From DASYHS01 sp035998295 (GTDB lineage Bacteria > Pseudomonadota > Alphaproteobacteria > Azospirillales > Azospirillaceae), in contig NZ_DASYHS010000079.1 of the NCBI RefSeq assembly GCF_035998295.1, positions 1 to 23,672 on the forward strand: a stretch of DNA of 23,672 nt. Reading direction: 5' to 3'. Below, piece by piece: positions 7,149 to 12,805 of this stretch; position 1 is the stretch's first letter, and every line of letters starts with the position of its first letter. The notes under the pieces are model-generated. The model was not told where the DNA came from and did not search any database. It was given only the letters and a program-made list of their open reading frames with translations. A program made the position numbers and the translations under genes.

Positions 7149-8090
7149 ATGAAACAGATCCTCGTGATGGTGACCGCGGCGGTCCTCTTCGTCTTCGCGG
7201 TCACGGCCCAGGCGGCGACGCTGCGCTCCGACGCCGGCATCGAGAGCGACCGCATCACGGTCGGGGACATCTTCGACGGCGCCGGCGCCGCGGCGGACCG
7301 GGTCGTCGGCCCGGCGCCCGAGCCCGGCCGCCGCGCCGTGTACGACGCCGTCTACCTGAGCCGCATCGCGCGGAGCGTCGGGCTGGACTGGCGCCCGGCC
7401 ACGGCGCGCGACGCCATCGTCCTGACCCGGGCCAGCACCGCGATCCGGGCGGTCGACGTGCAGATCGCCGTCGCCGAGGCGCTGTCCGAGCGCACCTCCG
7501 AAGGACGGATCGAGGTGGAACTCGACAACCGCCTGCTCGAGGTGCACGTCGAAGCCGGCAGCGACCCGCGGCTGCACGTCGAGACGCTGTCCTACGACGA
7601 GATGCAGGGCCGCTTCGCCGCGACCGTGGTCGCCGGCCTGCGGGACCGCGAGCTGCGCATCCCGGTCACCGGCCGCGCCACCGCCGTGATCGAGGTGCCG
7701 GTCCTGAACCGGTCGGTGCGCGCCGGCGAGACGATCGGCGAGGGCGACGTCGCCTGGACCGAGCTGCGCCGCGCCCGGGGCAACGAGGACGTCGTCCGGG
7801 CCGCCGCCGACCTCGTCGGCATGGCGCCGCGGCGCACGCTGCCGCCCAACACGCCGGTCCGCTCGCGCGACCTGCGCGAGCCGAGCCTCGTCAACCGGGG
7901 AGCGCTGGTGACGATCGTGCTGGAGAGCCGGTCCATGGTGCTGACGGCCCAGGGCCGCGTGCTCCAGGACGGTGCGGCGGGGGACGTGGTCCGCGTCGTC
8001 AACACGATGAGCAACCGGACGATCGAGGCGACCGTGACCGGCCCCGACCTCGTCGCCGTCACCCGCCCCGGCGCCGTCGCCCAGTTCTGA
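7149..8090 (+). CDS. flgA: P-ring assembly chaperone FlgA
   Basis: A 313-residue periplasmic protein with a signal peptide at residues 1-23 (cleavage after TAQAA). The C-terminal half contains the SAF-type domain (VPVLNRSVRAGETIGEGDVAWTEL) and the following VGMAPRRTLPPNTPVRSRDLREP and GDVVRVVN segments found in FlgA. FlgA binds FlgI monomers and helps P-ring assembly around the rod. The N-terminal half is longer than in enteric FlgA, as is usual in alphaproteobacteria. A GAGGAGGGAGG sequence covering the flgG stop provides the ribosome binding site. flgI, its client, is in a separate operon at 12806. Confidence 0.93.
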   Translation: MKQILVMVTAAVLFVFAVTAQAATLRSDAGIESDRITVGDIFDGAGAAADRVVGPAPEPGRRAVYDAVYLSRIARSVGLDWRPATARDAIVLTRASTAIRAVDVQIAVAEALSERTSEGRIEVELDNRLLEVHVEAGSDPRLHVETLSYDEMQGRFAATVVAGLRDRELRIPVTGRATAVIEVPVLNRSVRAGETIGEGDVAWTELRRARGNEDVVRAAADLVGMAPRRTLPPNTPVRSRDLREPSLVNRGALVTIVLESRSMVLTAQGRVLQDGAAGDVVRVVNTMSNRTIEATVTGPDLVAVTRPGAVAQF

Positions 8091-8128
8091 CGCCCGCACC
8101 CGCGCATCCGAGCCAGGATATCACCGCC

Positions 8129-8896
8129 ATGACCGCATCCTTCTCCGCCCCCCGCCCGGCCCTGCGTCTCGCGCTGGTCCTGCTGTGCGCGACCGGGCTC
8201 GGCGCCTGCAACGCGACCCAGCGCCTGTCGGAGATCGGCTCGGGCCCGGGGATCAGCCACATCGCGAACCCGCAGGCGGCGCCGGGATACCAGCCGGTCA
8301 GCCTGCCGATGCCGGCCCCGCAGATCGGGATGCGCGAGCCGAACTCGCTGTGGCGGACGGGCGCGCGGGCGTTCTTCAAGGACCAGCGCGCGAGCCGCGT
8401 CGGCGACATCATGACGGTGGTGATCCAGATCGACGACCGCGCGCAGATCAACAACACGACGTCGCGCGCGCGGGAGAACTCCGAGAGCGCGGGGCTGCCG
8501 TCCTTCTTCGGCCTCGGCGACAACCTGGCGAGAGCCATCGACCCCGACCTCGACCCGGCCAACCTCGCCGAGGTGTCGAGCGCATCGGGCAGCCGCGGCA
8601 CCGGCCAGATCAACCGGCAGGAACGGATCGAGCTGCAGGTCGCCGCCCTCATCACCGACGTGCTGCCCAACGGCAACCTCGTGATCCAGGGCCGCCAGGA
8701 GGTCCGCGTCAACCACGAGCTGCGCGAGCTGACGATCGTGGGCGTCATCCGGCCCGAGGACATCAGCTCGGCCAACGCGATCAGCTACGAGAAGATCGCC
8801 GAGGCCCGCATCTCCTACGGCGGCCGGGGCCAGATCACCGACGTCCAGCAGCCGCGCTACGGCCAGCAGCTGTTCGACATCATCATGCCGTTCTGA
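8129..8896 (+). CDS. flgH: Flagellar L-ring lipoprotein FlgH
   Basis: A 255-residue outer-membrane L-ring protein. The signal peptide ends in a lipobox LGAC with Cys27 as the acylated residue. Family blocks include NSLWRTGARAFFKDQRASRVGDIMTVVIQIDDRAQINNTTSR, VAALITDVLPNGNLVIQGRQEVRVNHE and ISSANAISYEKIAEARISYGGRGQI, the last typical of the FlgH C-terminus. It is the last gene of flgFGAH. Downstream DNA changes abruptly in composition, with the hicAB insertion beginning within about 450 bp. Confidence 0.96.
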   Translation: MTASFSAPRPALRLALVLLCATGLGACNATQRLSEIGSGPGISHIANPQAAPGYQPVSLPMPAPQIGMREPNSLWRTGARAFFKDQRASRVGDIMTVVIQIDDRAQINNTTSRARENSESAGLPSFFGLGDNLARAIDPDLDPANLAEVSSASGSRGTGQINRQERIELQVAALITDVLPNGNLVIQGRQEVRVNHELRELTIVGVIRPEDISSANAISYEKIAEARISYGGRGQITDVQQPRYGQQLFDIIMPF

Positions 8897-9324
8897 GGCC
8901 CCCGCCATCTGGTACCATTGGTGATCACGCGCCCCATCTCGGGCAACCGCGCGGCGGCAATGTAAAGCCGCAATGCAATGACCACCGCGAGGATGTTGGC
9001 GGCCCGCTGGAGCTGCGGGCTCACCTCATCGATTCCGTGGAGAGGGCGCAGCCGTCCACCACGAGAGACCACAGCGCGTCGTCAGGATGCAGGCATAGCC
9101 CGGACCCTCGACATAGCGGCTGCTGCATGTCCGCGGGCTTCCGCCCTCGGTCAGGATGGCGACATCGCGGTGCGGGCCGAGGGGCGCCACGCGGCGAGCA
9201 TCGCGAGCATGATGTCACCCTTGGCGGGGCCGCCTCTCGGTCGCACAAAGGCATCGGCGGATTTCCGGGCAGCAACAGCCCACCACGAATGAGCCTTCCG
9301 GCGATCCGTCGCGGACCGGCATGA
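8897..9324. other. Degenerate intergenic DNA between flgH and hicAB
   Basis: About 430 bp without a convincing gene. Several short frames are open on both strands (for example about 8978-9292 plus and 8857-9072 minus), but none has a recognisable family, a good start or codon use like the neighbours. The minus strand contains adjoining short frames suggesting a decayed coding region. It may be a remnant delivered with hicAB; no terminal repeats or integrase remnants are visible. Confidence 0.4.
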
Positions 9325-9368
9325 GGCAGATATGCCCTATTTTTACTTGACAATGGGGCACATCTGCC
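9325..9368 (+). promoter_or_regulatory. Tandem operator sites GGCA-N4-TGCC at the hicAB promoter
   Basis: Two dyads of the same form are present: GGCAGATATGCC (9325-9336) and GGCACATCTGCC (9357-9368). They are also near-perfect inverted copies of each other, and they start 32 bp apart, about three helical turns. The second dyad lies wholly in the spacer between -35 and -10, so occupation would block RNA polymerase. Autorepression by HicB or the HicAB complex is inferred from family knowledge. Confidence 0.7.
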
Positions 9369-9375
9369 ATATCTT
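9347..9375 (+). promoter_or_regulatory. Sigma-70-type promoter of hicAB
   Basis: A consensus -35 TTGACA (9347-9352) is followed by a 17-bp spacer and a -10 TATCTT (9370-9375). The predicted transcription start near 9382 gives a leader of about 20 nt before the hicA ATG, with a purine-rich GAGAGGGAG ribosome site. This is the most consensus-like housekeeping promoter noticed in the window. Confidence 0.75.
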
Positions 9376-9402
9376 CCCCTCGTCACGAACCGAGAGGGAG
9401 TA

Positions 9403-9612
9403 ATGCCAACGAAGCCGCGTATTCTCGCCAACGCTGTCAAGCGGATCGGAGGCGAGGTTAAGTCGGGTCCCGGCGGTCACAGGATCGCAGTCTACAACGG
9501 TCGAAAGTCCCACATTCCGTTTCACGGGCAGGGCTATGAGATCAGCGACAGACTGGTGAACAAGATCCTGAGCGACCTGGGACTCACTCGCAAGGACGTC
9601 GGCCTGGAGTAA
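9403..9612 (+). CDS. hicA: HicA-family toxin (mRNA interferase-like)
   Basis: A 69-residue protein with the HicA layout: an N-terminal helix (ILANAVKRIG), a strand-turn block with a conserved glycine-histidine (SGPGGHRIAVYNGRKSHIPFHG, His26 in the catalytic position) and a C-terminal helix (DRLVNKILSDLGL). HicA proteins cleave mRNA and arrest growth until HicB binds them. The toxin-first order followed by hicB is typical. Base composition is clearly more AT-rich than the flanking flagellar genes, suggesting horizontal acquisition. The sequence is divergent from the commonest HicA (Gly-Gly-His in place of Gly-Ser-His), so family assignment rests on layout plus partner. Confidence 0.8.
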   Translation: MPTKPRILANAVKRIGGEVKSGPGGHRIAVYNGRKSHIPFHGQGYEISDRLVNKILSDLGLTRKDVGLE

Positions 9613-9620
9613 TCCAGGCC
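9601..9620 (+). other. Hairpin enclosing the hicA stop codon
   Basis: GGCCTGGA (9601-9608) and TCCAGGCC (9613-9620) form a perfect 8-bp stem. The loop GTAA (9609-9612) is a GNRA-type tetraloop that contains the TAA stop. No T-run follows, so it is not a simple terminator. Confidence 0.7.
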
Positions 9621-9655
9621 GGCCCCGGCGCAAAGTATATGTATTCATCGATAGT

Positions 9656-9669
9656 CCGGAATTATCCGG
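9656..9669. promoter_or_regulatory. Inverted repeat in the hicA-hicB gap
   Basis: CCGGA-ATTA-TCCGG has perfect 5-bp arms and a 4-nt spacer, in an AT-rich gap 41 bp before the hicB ATG. It has the same arm-N4-arm form as the upstream operators but different arm bases. It could be a second regulatory site controlling hicB alone; no clear separate promoter was identified. Confidence 0.35.
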
Positions 9670-9709
9670 TAACCATCTATGAGAACACTGCTGCCAAGGA
9701 GGGCACAAG

Positions 9710-10129
9710 ATGTTCTATCCAGTAGAGTTCGACGAGGGCGGCGATACCGTTATTGCTTTCCTGCCGGACCTACCAGGGGTCCATGATGAGGGGGCAACGC
9801 GCGAAGAAGCCATGAAGCGTCTTCTAGGCGCCGCCCTTGCCATGATCCAGTCACACATCGATGATTTGGAAGACATTCCGGATCCATCGCCGGCCGCTGA
9901 CCGGCCCACTCTGACCCTGCCATCGCAAGTCTGGACTAAAGTACTTTTGTATCGGGCGTTTCGTGAGAAGGGTTGGCGGAAAGCGGATCTTGCCCGAGCT
10001 ATTGGGAGCGACCAGAAGGCCGCAGACAGGCTCTTAAGCATCTCTCACGCTTCCCGATGGGATCAGGTTGATCAAGCTTTTGCCGCGCTTGGCATGACCT
10101 TCGTCCCAGAGGCGCATCGAGCCGCCTAG
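9710..10129 (+). CDS. hicB: HicB-family antitoxin with C-terminal helix-turn-helix
   Basis: A 139-residue antitoxin. The N-terminal domain (residues 1-50) has the HicB pattern MFYPVEFDEGG-DTVIAFLPDLPGVHDEGATREEAM, a degenerate RNase H-like fold that masks HicA. A linker at about 58-70 leads to an Xre/Cro-like helix-turn-helix (about 76-125: YRAFREKGWRKADLARAIGSDQKAADRLLS). The DNA-binding part is expected to recognise the tandem operators at 9325-9368. A strong AAGGAGG lies just upstream of the ATG. The gene is 97 bp after hicA and shares its lower GC content. Confidence 0.9.
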   Translation: MFYPVEFDEGGDTVIAFLPDLPGVHDEGATREEAMKRLLGAALAMIQSHIDDLEDIPDPSPAADRPTLTLPSQVWTKVLLYRAFREKGWRKADLARAIGSDQKAADRLLSISHASRWDQVDQAFAALGMTFVPEAHRAA

Positions 10130-10149
10130 CCCCCCGGAGGGGGTGGCTC
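10119..10149 (+). terminator. Hairpin at the end of hicB
   Basis: A two-part stem overlaps the last codons of hicB: GAGCC (10119-10123) pairs with GGCTC (10145-10149), and inside it CCCCC (10131-10135) pairs with GGGGG (10139-10143) across a GGA loop. There is no T-run directly after, so termination would be inefficient or factor-assisted. Confidence 0.4.
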
Positions 10150-10158
10150 CGAACAGTT

Positions 10159-10235
10159 GGGGCGCCCTTGAAAGCGTCTTTCAAACCGAGCCGTTCCGCG
10201 CCCCGGAAACGTCGAGGAGGACGGCCCGGTTTTTT
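10159..10235 (+). ncRNA. Candidate structured RNA element downstream of hicB
   Basis: An outer perfect 7-bp stem GGGGCGC (10159-10165)/GCGCCCC (10198-10204) encloses an inner perfect hairpin TTGAAAG-CGT-CTTTCAA (10168-10184). The structure is followed by a GC-rich stretch and a run of six T at 10230-10235. Another 6-bp hairpin follows (10242-10258). The layout would suit a small RNA, a leader or a terminator complex. No known RNA family is recognised, and no covariance evidence is available. Confidence 0.3.
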
Positions 10236-10414
10236 GCGAAGGCCTCGCGCGACGAGGCGTGAGGGTCCGCGAGCGCCCGCTCCCTCTCTCATTGCACGAG
10301 AGAAAATGTTCGCGGTCTGGTGACGGGCGCTGGAATTGACGGTCCGGCGCTGGTGTGGTTGTGTTGTCGCGGGCGGGTGATGCCCGTCCTCGCGCCGGCC
10401 GGAGAAGCAGCCTC

Positions 10415-10603
10415 ATGCGCTTTCAGGAAGCCTTGCGTATCCTCGTCGCGGCCGTCGCCGGCGCGGTCGTCGTCGCGATCATGTTCCTGATCGTCGGCAG
10501 CATCTTGCTGGCGCTCGCCGTCACGGTGCCGATCCTGCTCGTCCTCGCGGTCGCGGCGGCGCTGCTGTCCGGGCGCGGCCGCGCGGAGATCCGGCGCGAG
10601 TAA
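10415..10603 (+). CDS. Small two-helix membrane protein of unknown function
   Basis: A 62-residue protein from an ATG at 10415 with GGAGAAG seven bases upstream. Residues 8-32 (RILVAAVAGAVVVAIMFLIVGSILL) and 33-52 (ALAVTVPILLVLAVAAALL) are strongly hydrophobic, probably a helical hairpin, and the tail GRGRAEIRRE is basic and likely cytoplasmic. No family is recognised. It stands 18 bp before the next plus-strand gene, so the two are probably co-transcribed. An upstream in-frame start at 10355 would add 20 unlikely residues. Confidence 0.6.
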   Translation: MRFQEALRILVAAVAGAVVVAIMFLIVGSILLALAVTVPILLVLAVAAALLSGRGRAEIRRE

Positions 10604-10621
10604 CGCGCCGGACGGCTCGCG

Positions 10622-10999
10622 ATGGCTGCCTGCGAAGAAATCCCCGGTGCGGCGTCAGGCGACGCGCTCATCGTCGCGGCGGCGCGGCGCTTCGCGCTGC
10701 ATCACCAGCTCGCCCAGGGGGCGGACGACGACGAGGAGGCCGATTTCCATCTCGCGCGCTGCACGGAGATCGCCCGCAGCCTGGCGGCGATGCCGGCCGC
10801 CACGGTGGCCGGGGCCGCCGTGAAGCTGTTCGTCGAGGTCGTCAGCGAGCACGGCGTGCCGCCCGGCAGGCGGTTCGGGCTGCACCGGCCCGACGGCGCG
10901 CCCTACGGCGAAGCGCTGGCCTGGTCCGCGATCGCGGACCTGCAGCGCCTCCTCCACGACGAGCTGCCGGCCGAGTTCAAGGCCGACGGTCAGCGCTGA
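10622..10999 (+). CDS. Hypothetical helical protein
   Basis: A 125-residue soluble, mostly helical protein with Ala-rich helices (ALIVAAARRFALHHQLAQG, FHLARCTEIARSLAAMPAATVAGAAVKLFVEVV) and a C-terminal segment EALAWSAIADLQRLLHDELPAEF. It has no signal peptide or membrane helix. Codon use, with G/C at third positions, is like the surrounding flagellar genes and supports a real gene. Its 3' end overlaps the convergent secreted-protein gene by 10 bp. Function unknown. Confidence 0.6.
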   Translation: MAACEEIPGAASGDALIVAAARRFALHHQLAQGADDDEEADFHLARCTEIARSLAAMPAATVAGAAVKLFVEVVSEHGVPPGRRFGLHRPDGAPYGEALAWSAIADLQRLLHDELPAEFKADGQR

Positions 11000-11520
11000 T
11001 CCTGGCGCCACTGCGTCCCGAACTCGCCCGCAAGCCGCTGGATCGCGGTCGACACCGCCTCGGCATGGCGGCTCCTGTCGGTGCTGAGAAGATAGCCGCC
11101 CTCCCAGTGGAGGATCTCGGCCGTCTTGGACAGGCCCGTGGCCGGCAGGGTCACCGGCTGTACGGACACCGCCCGCAGCCCGACCCAGGAAATGCACATG
11201 TAGTTCCCCTCGCGCAGCGTCGCGACGCGGGGCACGAGGTAGACGCCCGGCGTCGTCACCGTGAACGGGGCGGCGATCTCGATCCGCTCGGTGCGCAGCC
11301 CGCTCTGGATCACCGGCCCGATCACCGCGTCGCCGACGAGGCTTGGCGTGATGCCGCATTCGGCGTTGGCCGGGCTGGAGCCGATCTCCGGCTGGAGCAC
11401 CACGGCCTGGTTGATGCCCTCCAGCGGCCGGTCGCCCCTGCCCTGGGCACGGGCGTCGAGCCCCGCGGCCGAAACCGCGACGGCGGCGGCCAAGCCTAGA
11501 AACGCATTCGCGATCCGCAT
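10990..11520 (-). CDS. Hypothetical secreted protein
   Basis: A 176-residue protein with a signal peptide at residues 1-25 (MRIANAFLGLAAAVAVSAAG, cleavage near ARAQ). The mature part is beta-rich (IEIAAPFTVTTPGVYLVPRVATL) with two cysteines (in NAECGI and YMCISW) that could form a disulfide in the periplasm, and a final helix. The ATG at 11520 has GGGGAG upstream at workable spacing; a GTG four codons upstream would overlap that site. It lies 53 bp downstream of dksA on the same strand. No family recognised. The location inside the flagellar cluster hints at, but does not prove, an envelope or flagellar role. Confidence 0.65.
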   Translation of the reverse strand: MRIANAFLGLAAAVAVSAAGLDARAQGRGDRPLEGINQAVVLQPEIGSSPANAECGITPSLVGDAVIGPVIQSGLRTERIEIAAPFTVTTPGVYLVPRVATLREGNYMCISWVGLRAVSVQPVTLPATGLSKTAEILHWEGGYLLSTDRSRHAEAVSTAIQRLAGEFGTQWRQDQR

Positions 11521-11573
11521 CCCGATCGTCACTCCCCGCGTTCGAGCCGGGCGGGCGCCAGGGCGCCCGTCCG

Positions 11574-11993
11574 TCAATCGTCCCGGTGCGTCCGCTCCAG
11601 GCGCTCGTGGCGCTCCTGCGCCTCGAGGCTCAGGGTGGCGATGGGACGCGCTTCCAAGCGGCGGATGCCGATCGGCTCCCCGGTCTCTTCGCAATAGCCG
11701 TAGCTCCCGTCCTCGATCCGCATCAGGGCGGCGTCGATCTTGGAGATCAGCTTGCGCTCGCGGTCGCGCGTGCGCAGCTCGAGCGACCGGTCGGTTTCGA
11801 GCGTCGCACGATCGGCGATGTCCGCTTCCTGCAGGCCGCCTTCCTGGAGGCTTTGCAGCGTCTCCTCGGACTCCTGGAGCAGTTCCGCCCGCCACTTCAG
11901 CAGTCGCTGGCGAAAATACTCGAGCATCGTCGGATTCATGAACGGCTCGTCTTCGGACGGCCGGTAGTCAGGCGGCAGAAACGGTGACGACAT
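11574..11993 (-). CDS. dksA: DksA-family RNA polymerase-binding regulator with reduced zinc site
   Basis: A 139-residue DksA/TraR-family protein, expected to enter the RNA polymerase secondary channel and modulate promoters with ppGpp. The coiled-coil tip motif DIADRA (residues 58-63) matches the acidic tip of E. coli DksA (DPVDRA). The globular end reads YGYCEETGEPIGIRRLEARP then LSLEAQERHE. Of the four canonical zinc cysteines only Cys101 remains; the others are Thr104, Ser122 and Ala125. Such cysteine-poor DksA forms occur in alphaproteobacteria and remain functional without full zinc coordination. The start at 11993 follows a sigma-70-like promoter. The gene sits between fliX and a secreted unknown, all on the minus strand. 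Confidence 0.92.
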   Translation of the reverse strand: MSSPFLPPDYRPSEDEPFMNPTMLEYFRQRLLKWRAELLQESEETLQSLQEGGLQEADIADRATLETDRSLELRTRDRERKLISKIDAALMRIEDGSYGYCEETGEPIGIRRLEARPIATLSLEAQERHERLERTHRDD

Positions 11994-12035
11994 ACTAGAA
12001 CACCCCAACCCAAAGGGCTGCCGAAACGCGGGCGG

Positions 12036-12064
12036 AGTATATGGGGGCGCATCGCTCGCCGCAA
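12036..12064 (-). promoter_or_regulatory. Sigma-70-type promoter of dksA
   Basis: On the minus strand, TTGCGG (12059-12064) is followed by a 17-bp spacer and TATACT (12036-12041), a -10 with five of six consensus bases. The predicted start near 12029 gives a leader of about 36 nt before the dksA ATG at 11993. This promoter makes dksA independent of fliX read-through. Confidence 0.6.
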
Positions 12065-12139
12065 CCCTGCGGTTGGCGGTGCCTCCGATACGCAAGCCCT
12101 TGTTCTGAATGACAGATTCTTTTCAAACGGGAATGCCGC

Positions 12140-12565
12140 TCAGCGCGGCTGCGCCAGCTTCGCCAGTTCGACCTGCGCCCGCAGGTCGATCTCGTCCAGG
12201 ATCTCGGCCAGCTGGGGATCGGCGACCTGGGCGCGCTGGGACTGGATGATCCGCGACAACGCCTCCAGGCCGGATGCCGGGATGCTGCCCGTCAGCAGGC
12301 CCATCCGGATCTCGTCCAGCCGCTCCAGGATCGCCTCCCCCCGGGCCCGGGCCTTGCCGTGGGGGCCGCTGGTCGCGTCCTCCAGCTCCTGGAGCGACAG
12401 CAGCGGGTTGACGCCTCCGGCCTGCGCCGGTCCGCCGACGCCGGGCGCCGTAGCCTCCCCGGCGTCCTGCAGCGCCCGGGCGAAGGCGCCGCCCAGCCCG
12501 CTCTCGGTGCGGCCGGTGCGCCGCGTCGAGCCGTTGCGCAGTGATCCCGGGCCTTCGATCTTCAT
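12140..12565 (-). CDS. fliX: Flagellar assembly/checkpoint regulator FliX
   Basis: A 141-residue protein. The N-terminus MKIEGPGSL and the C-terminal block LDEIRMGLLTGSIPASGLEALSRII...DPQLAEILDEIDLRAQVELAKL are characteristic of FliX. In Caulobacter, FliX links completion of the early basal body to activity of the sigma-54 activator FlbD and is also needed for P-ring assembly. The middle (about residues 30-65) is Gly/Ala-rich and probably flexible. It is divergent from flgI as in Caulobacter, with a perfect CtrA box 49-63 bp upstream of its start. Confidence 0.93.
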   Translation of the reverse strand: MKIEGPGSLRNGSTRRTGRTESGLGGAFARALQDAGEATAPGVGGPAQAGGVNPLLSLQELEDATSGPHGKARARGEAILERLDEIRMGLLTGSIPASGLEALSRIIQSQRAQVADPQLAEILDEIDLRAQVELAKLAQPR

Positions 12566-12613
12566 GGGCAGAGTCCCGTTGCGGTACCAGACGCCATGCT
12601 TGACGCGGCCGTA

Positions 12614-12628
12614 TTAACACGCCGTTAA
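12614..12628 (-). promoter_or_regulatory. CtrA box upstream of fliX
   Basis: A perfect TTAA-N7-TTAA (TTAA 12614-12617, spacer CACGCCG, TTAA 12625-12628) in the divergent fliX/flgI region. TTAA is rare in this GC-rich window. By analogy with Caulobacter, CtrA would drive fliX as a class II gene. Confidence 0.75.
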
Positions 12629-12648
12629 CGGGTCGGTGGCCGGCAGGC

Positions 12649-12667
12649 GGCGGCAAAACCTGCCGCC
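12649..12667. promoter_or_regulatory. Candidate sigma-54 enhancer (FlbD-type) for flgI
   Basis: The perfect inverted repeat GGCGGCA-AAACC-TGCCGCC has 7-bp arms and a 5-nt spacer, and its centre is 95 bp upstream of the flgI -24. The core GGCAAAACCTGCC matches the reverse complement of the fliK element (GGCAAAATCTGCC) at 12 of 13 positions. It starts 20 bp from the fliX CtrA box, so a bound activator could also affect fliX. Confidence 0.6.
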
Positions 12668-12751
12668 CCCCGGCGTGCCGCCCGGCACGCCCTGCCGCCC
12701 GCGGCGCGCAGCGACGCCCGGCGCCCGGCGATCCCGGCGGGAAACCGGGAC

Positions 12752-12766
12752 TGGCACGGAATTCGC
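12752..12766 (+). promoter_or_regulatory. Sigma-54 promoter of flgI-flgJ-flgN
   Basis: TGGCACGGAATTCGC carries the full TGGCACG -24 consensus and the -12 GC at exact spacing (GG 12753-12754, GC 12765-12766); the -12 half is TCGC rather than TTGC. The predicted start near 12778 lies 28 bp before the chosen flgI ATG and rules out the earlier in-frame start at 12770. Confidence 0.78.
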
Positions 12767-12805
12767 TTCGTGGCGATCGCGACCGCATCAGGAGCAGCAC
12801 GACCG

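Noticed and set aside
10337..10365. TTGACG-N17-TTGTGT as a promoter for the small membrane protein
   Set aside because: The -10 hexamer is too poor to support a call.
12770..12805. Earlier in-frame start for flgI at 12770
   Set aside because: It lies 5' of the predicted sigma-54 transcription start (about 12778) and has no ribosome binding site; ATG 12806 has AGGAG at good spacing.
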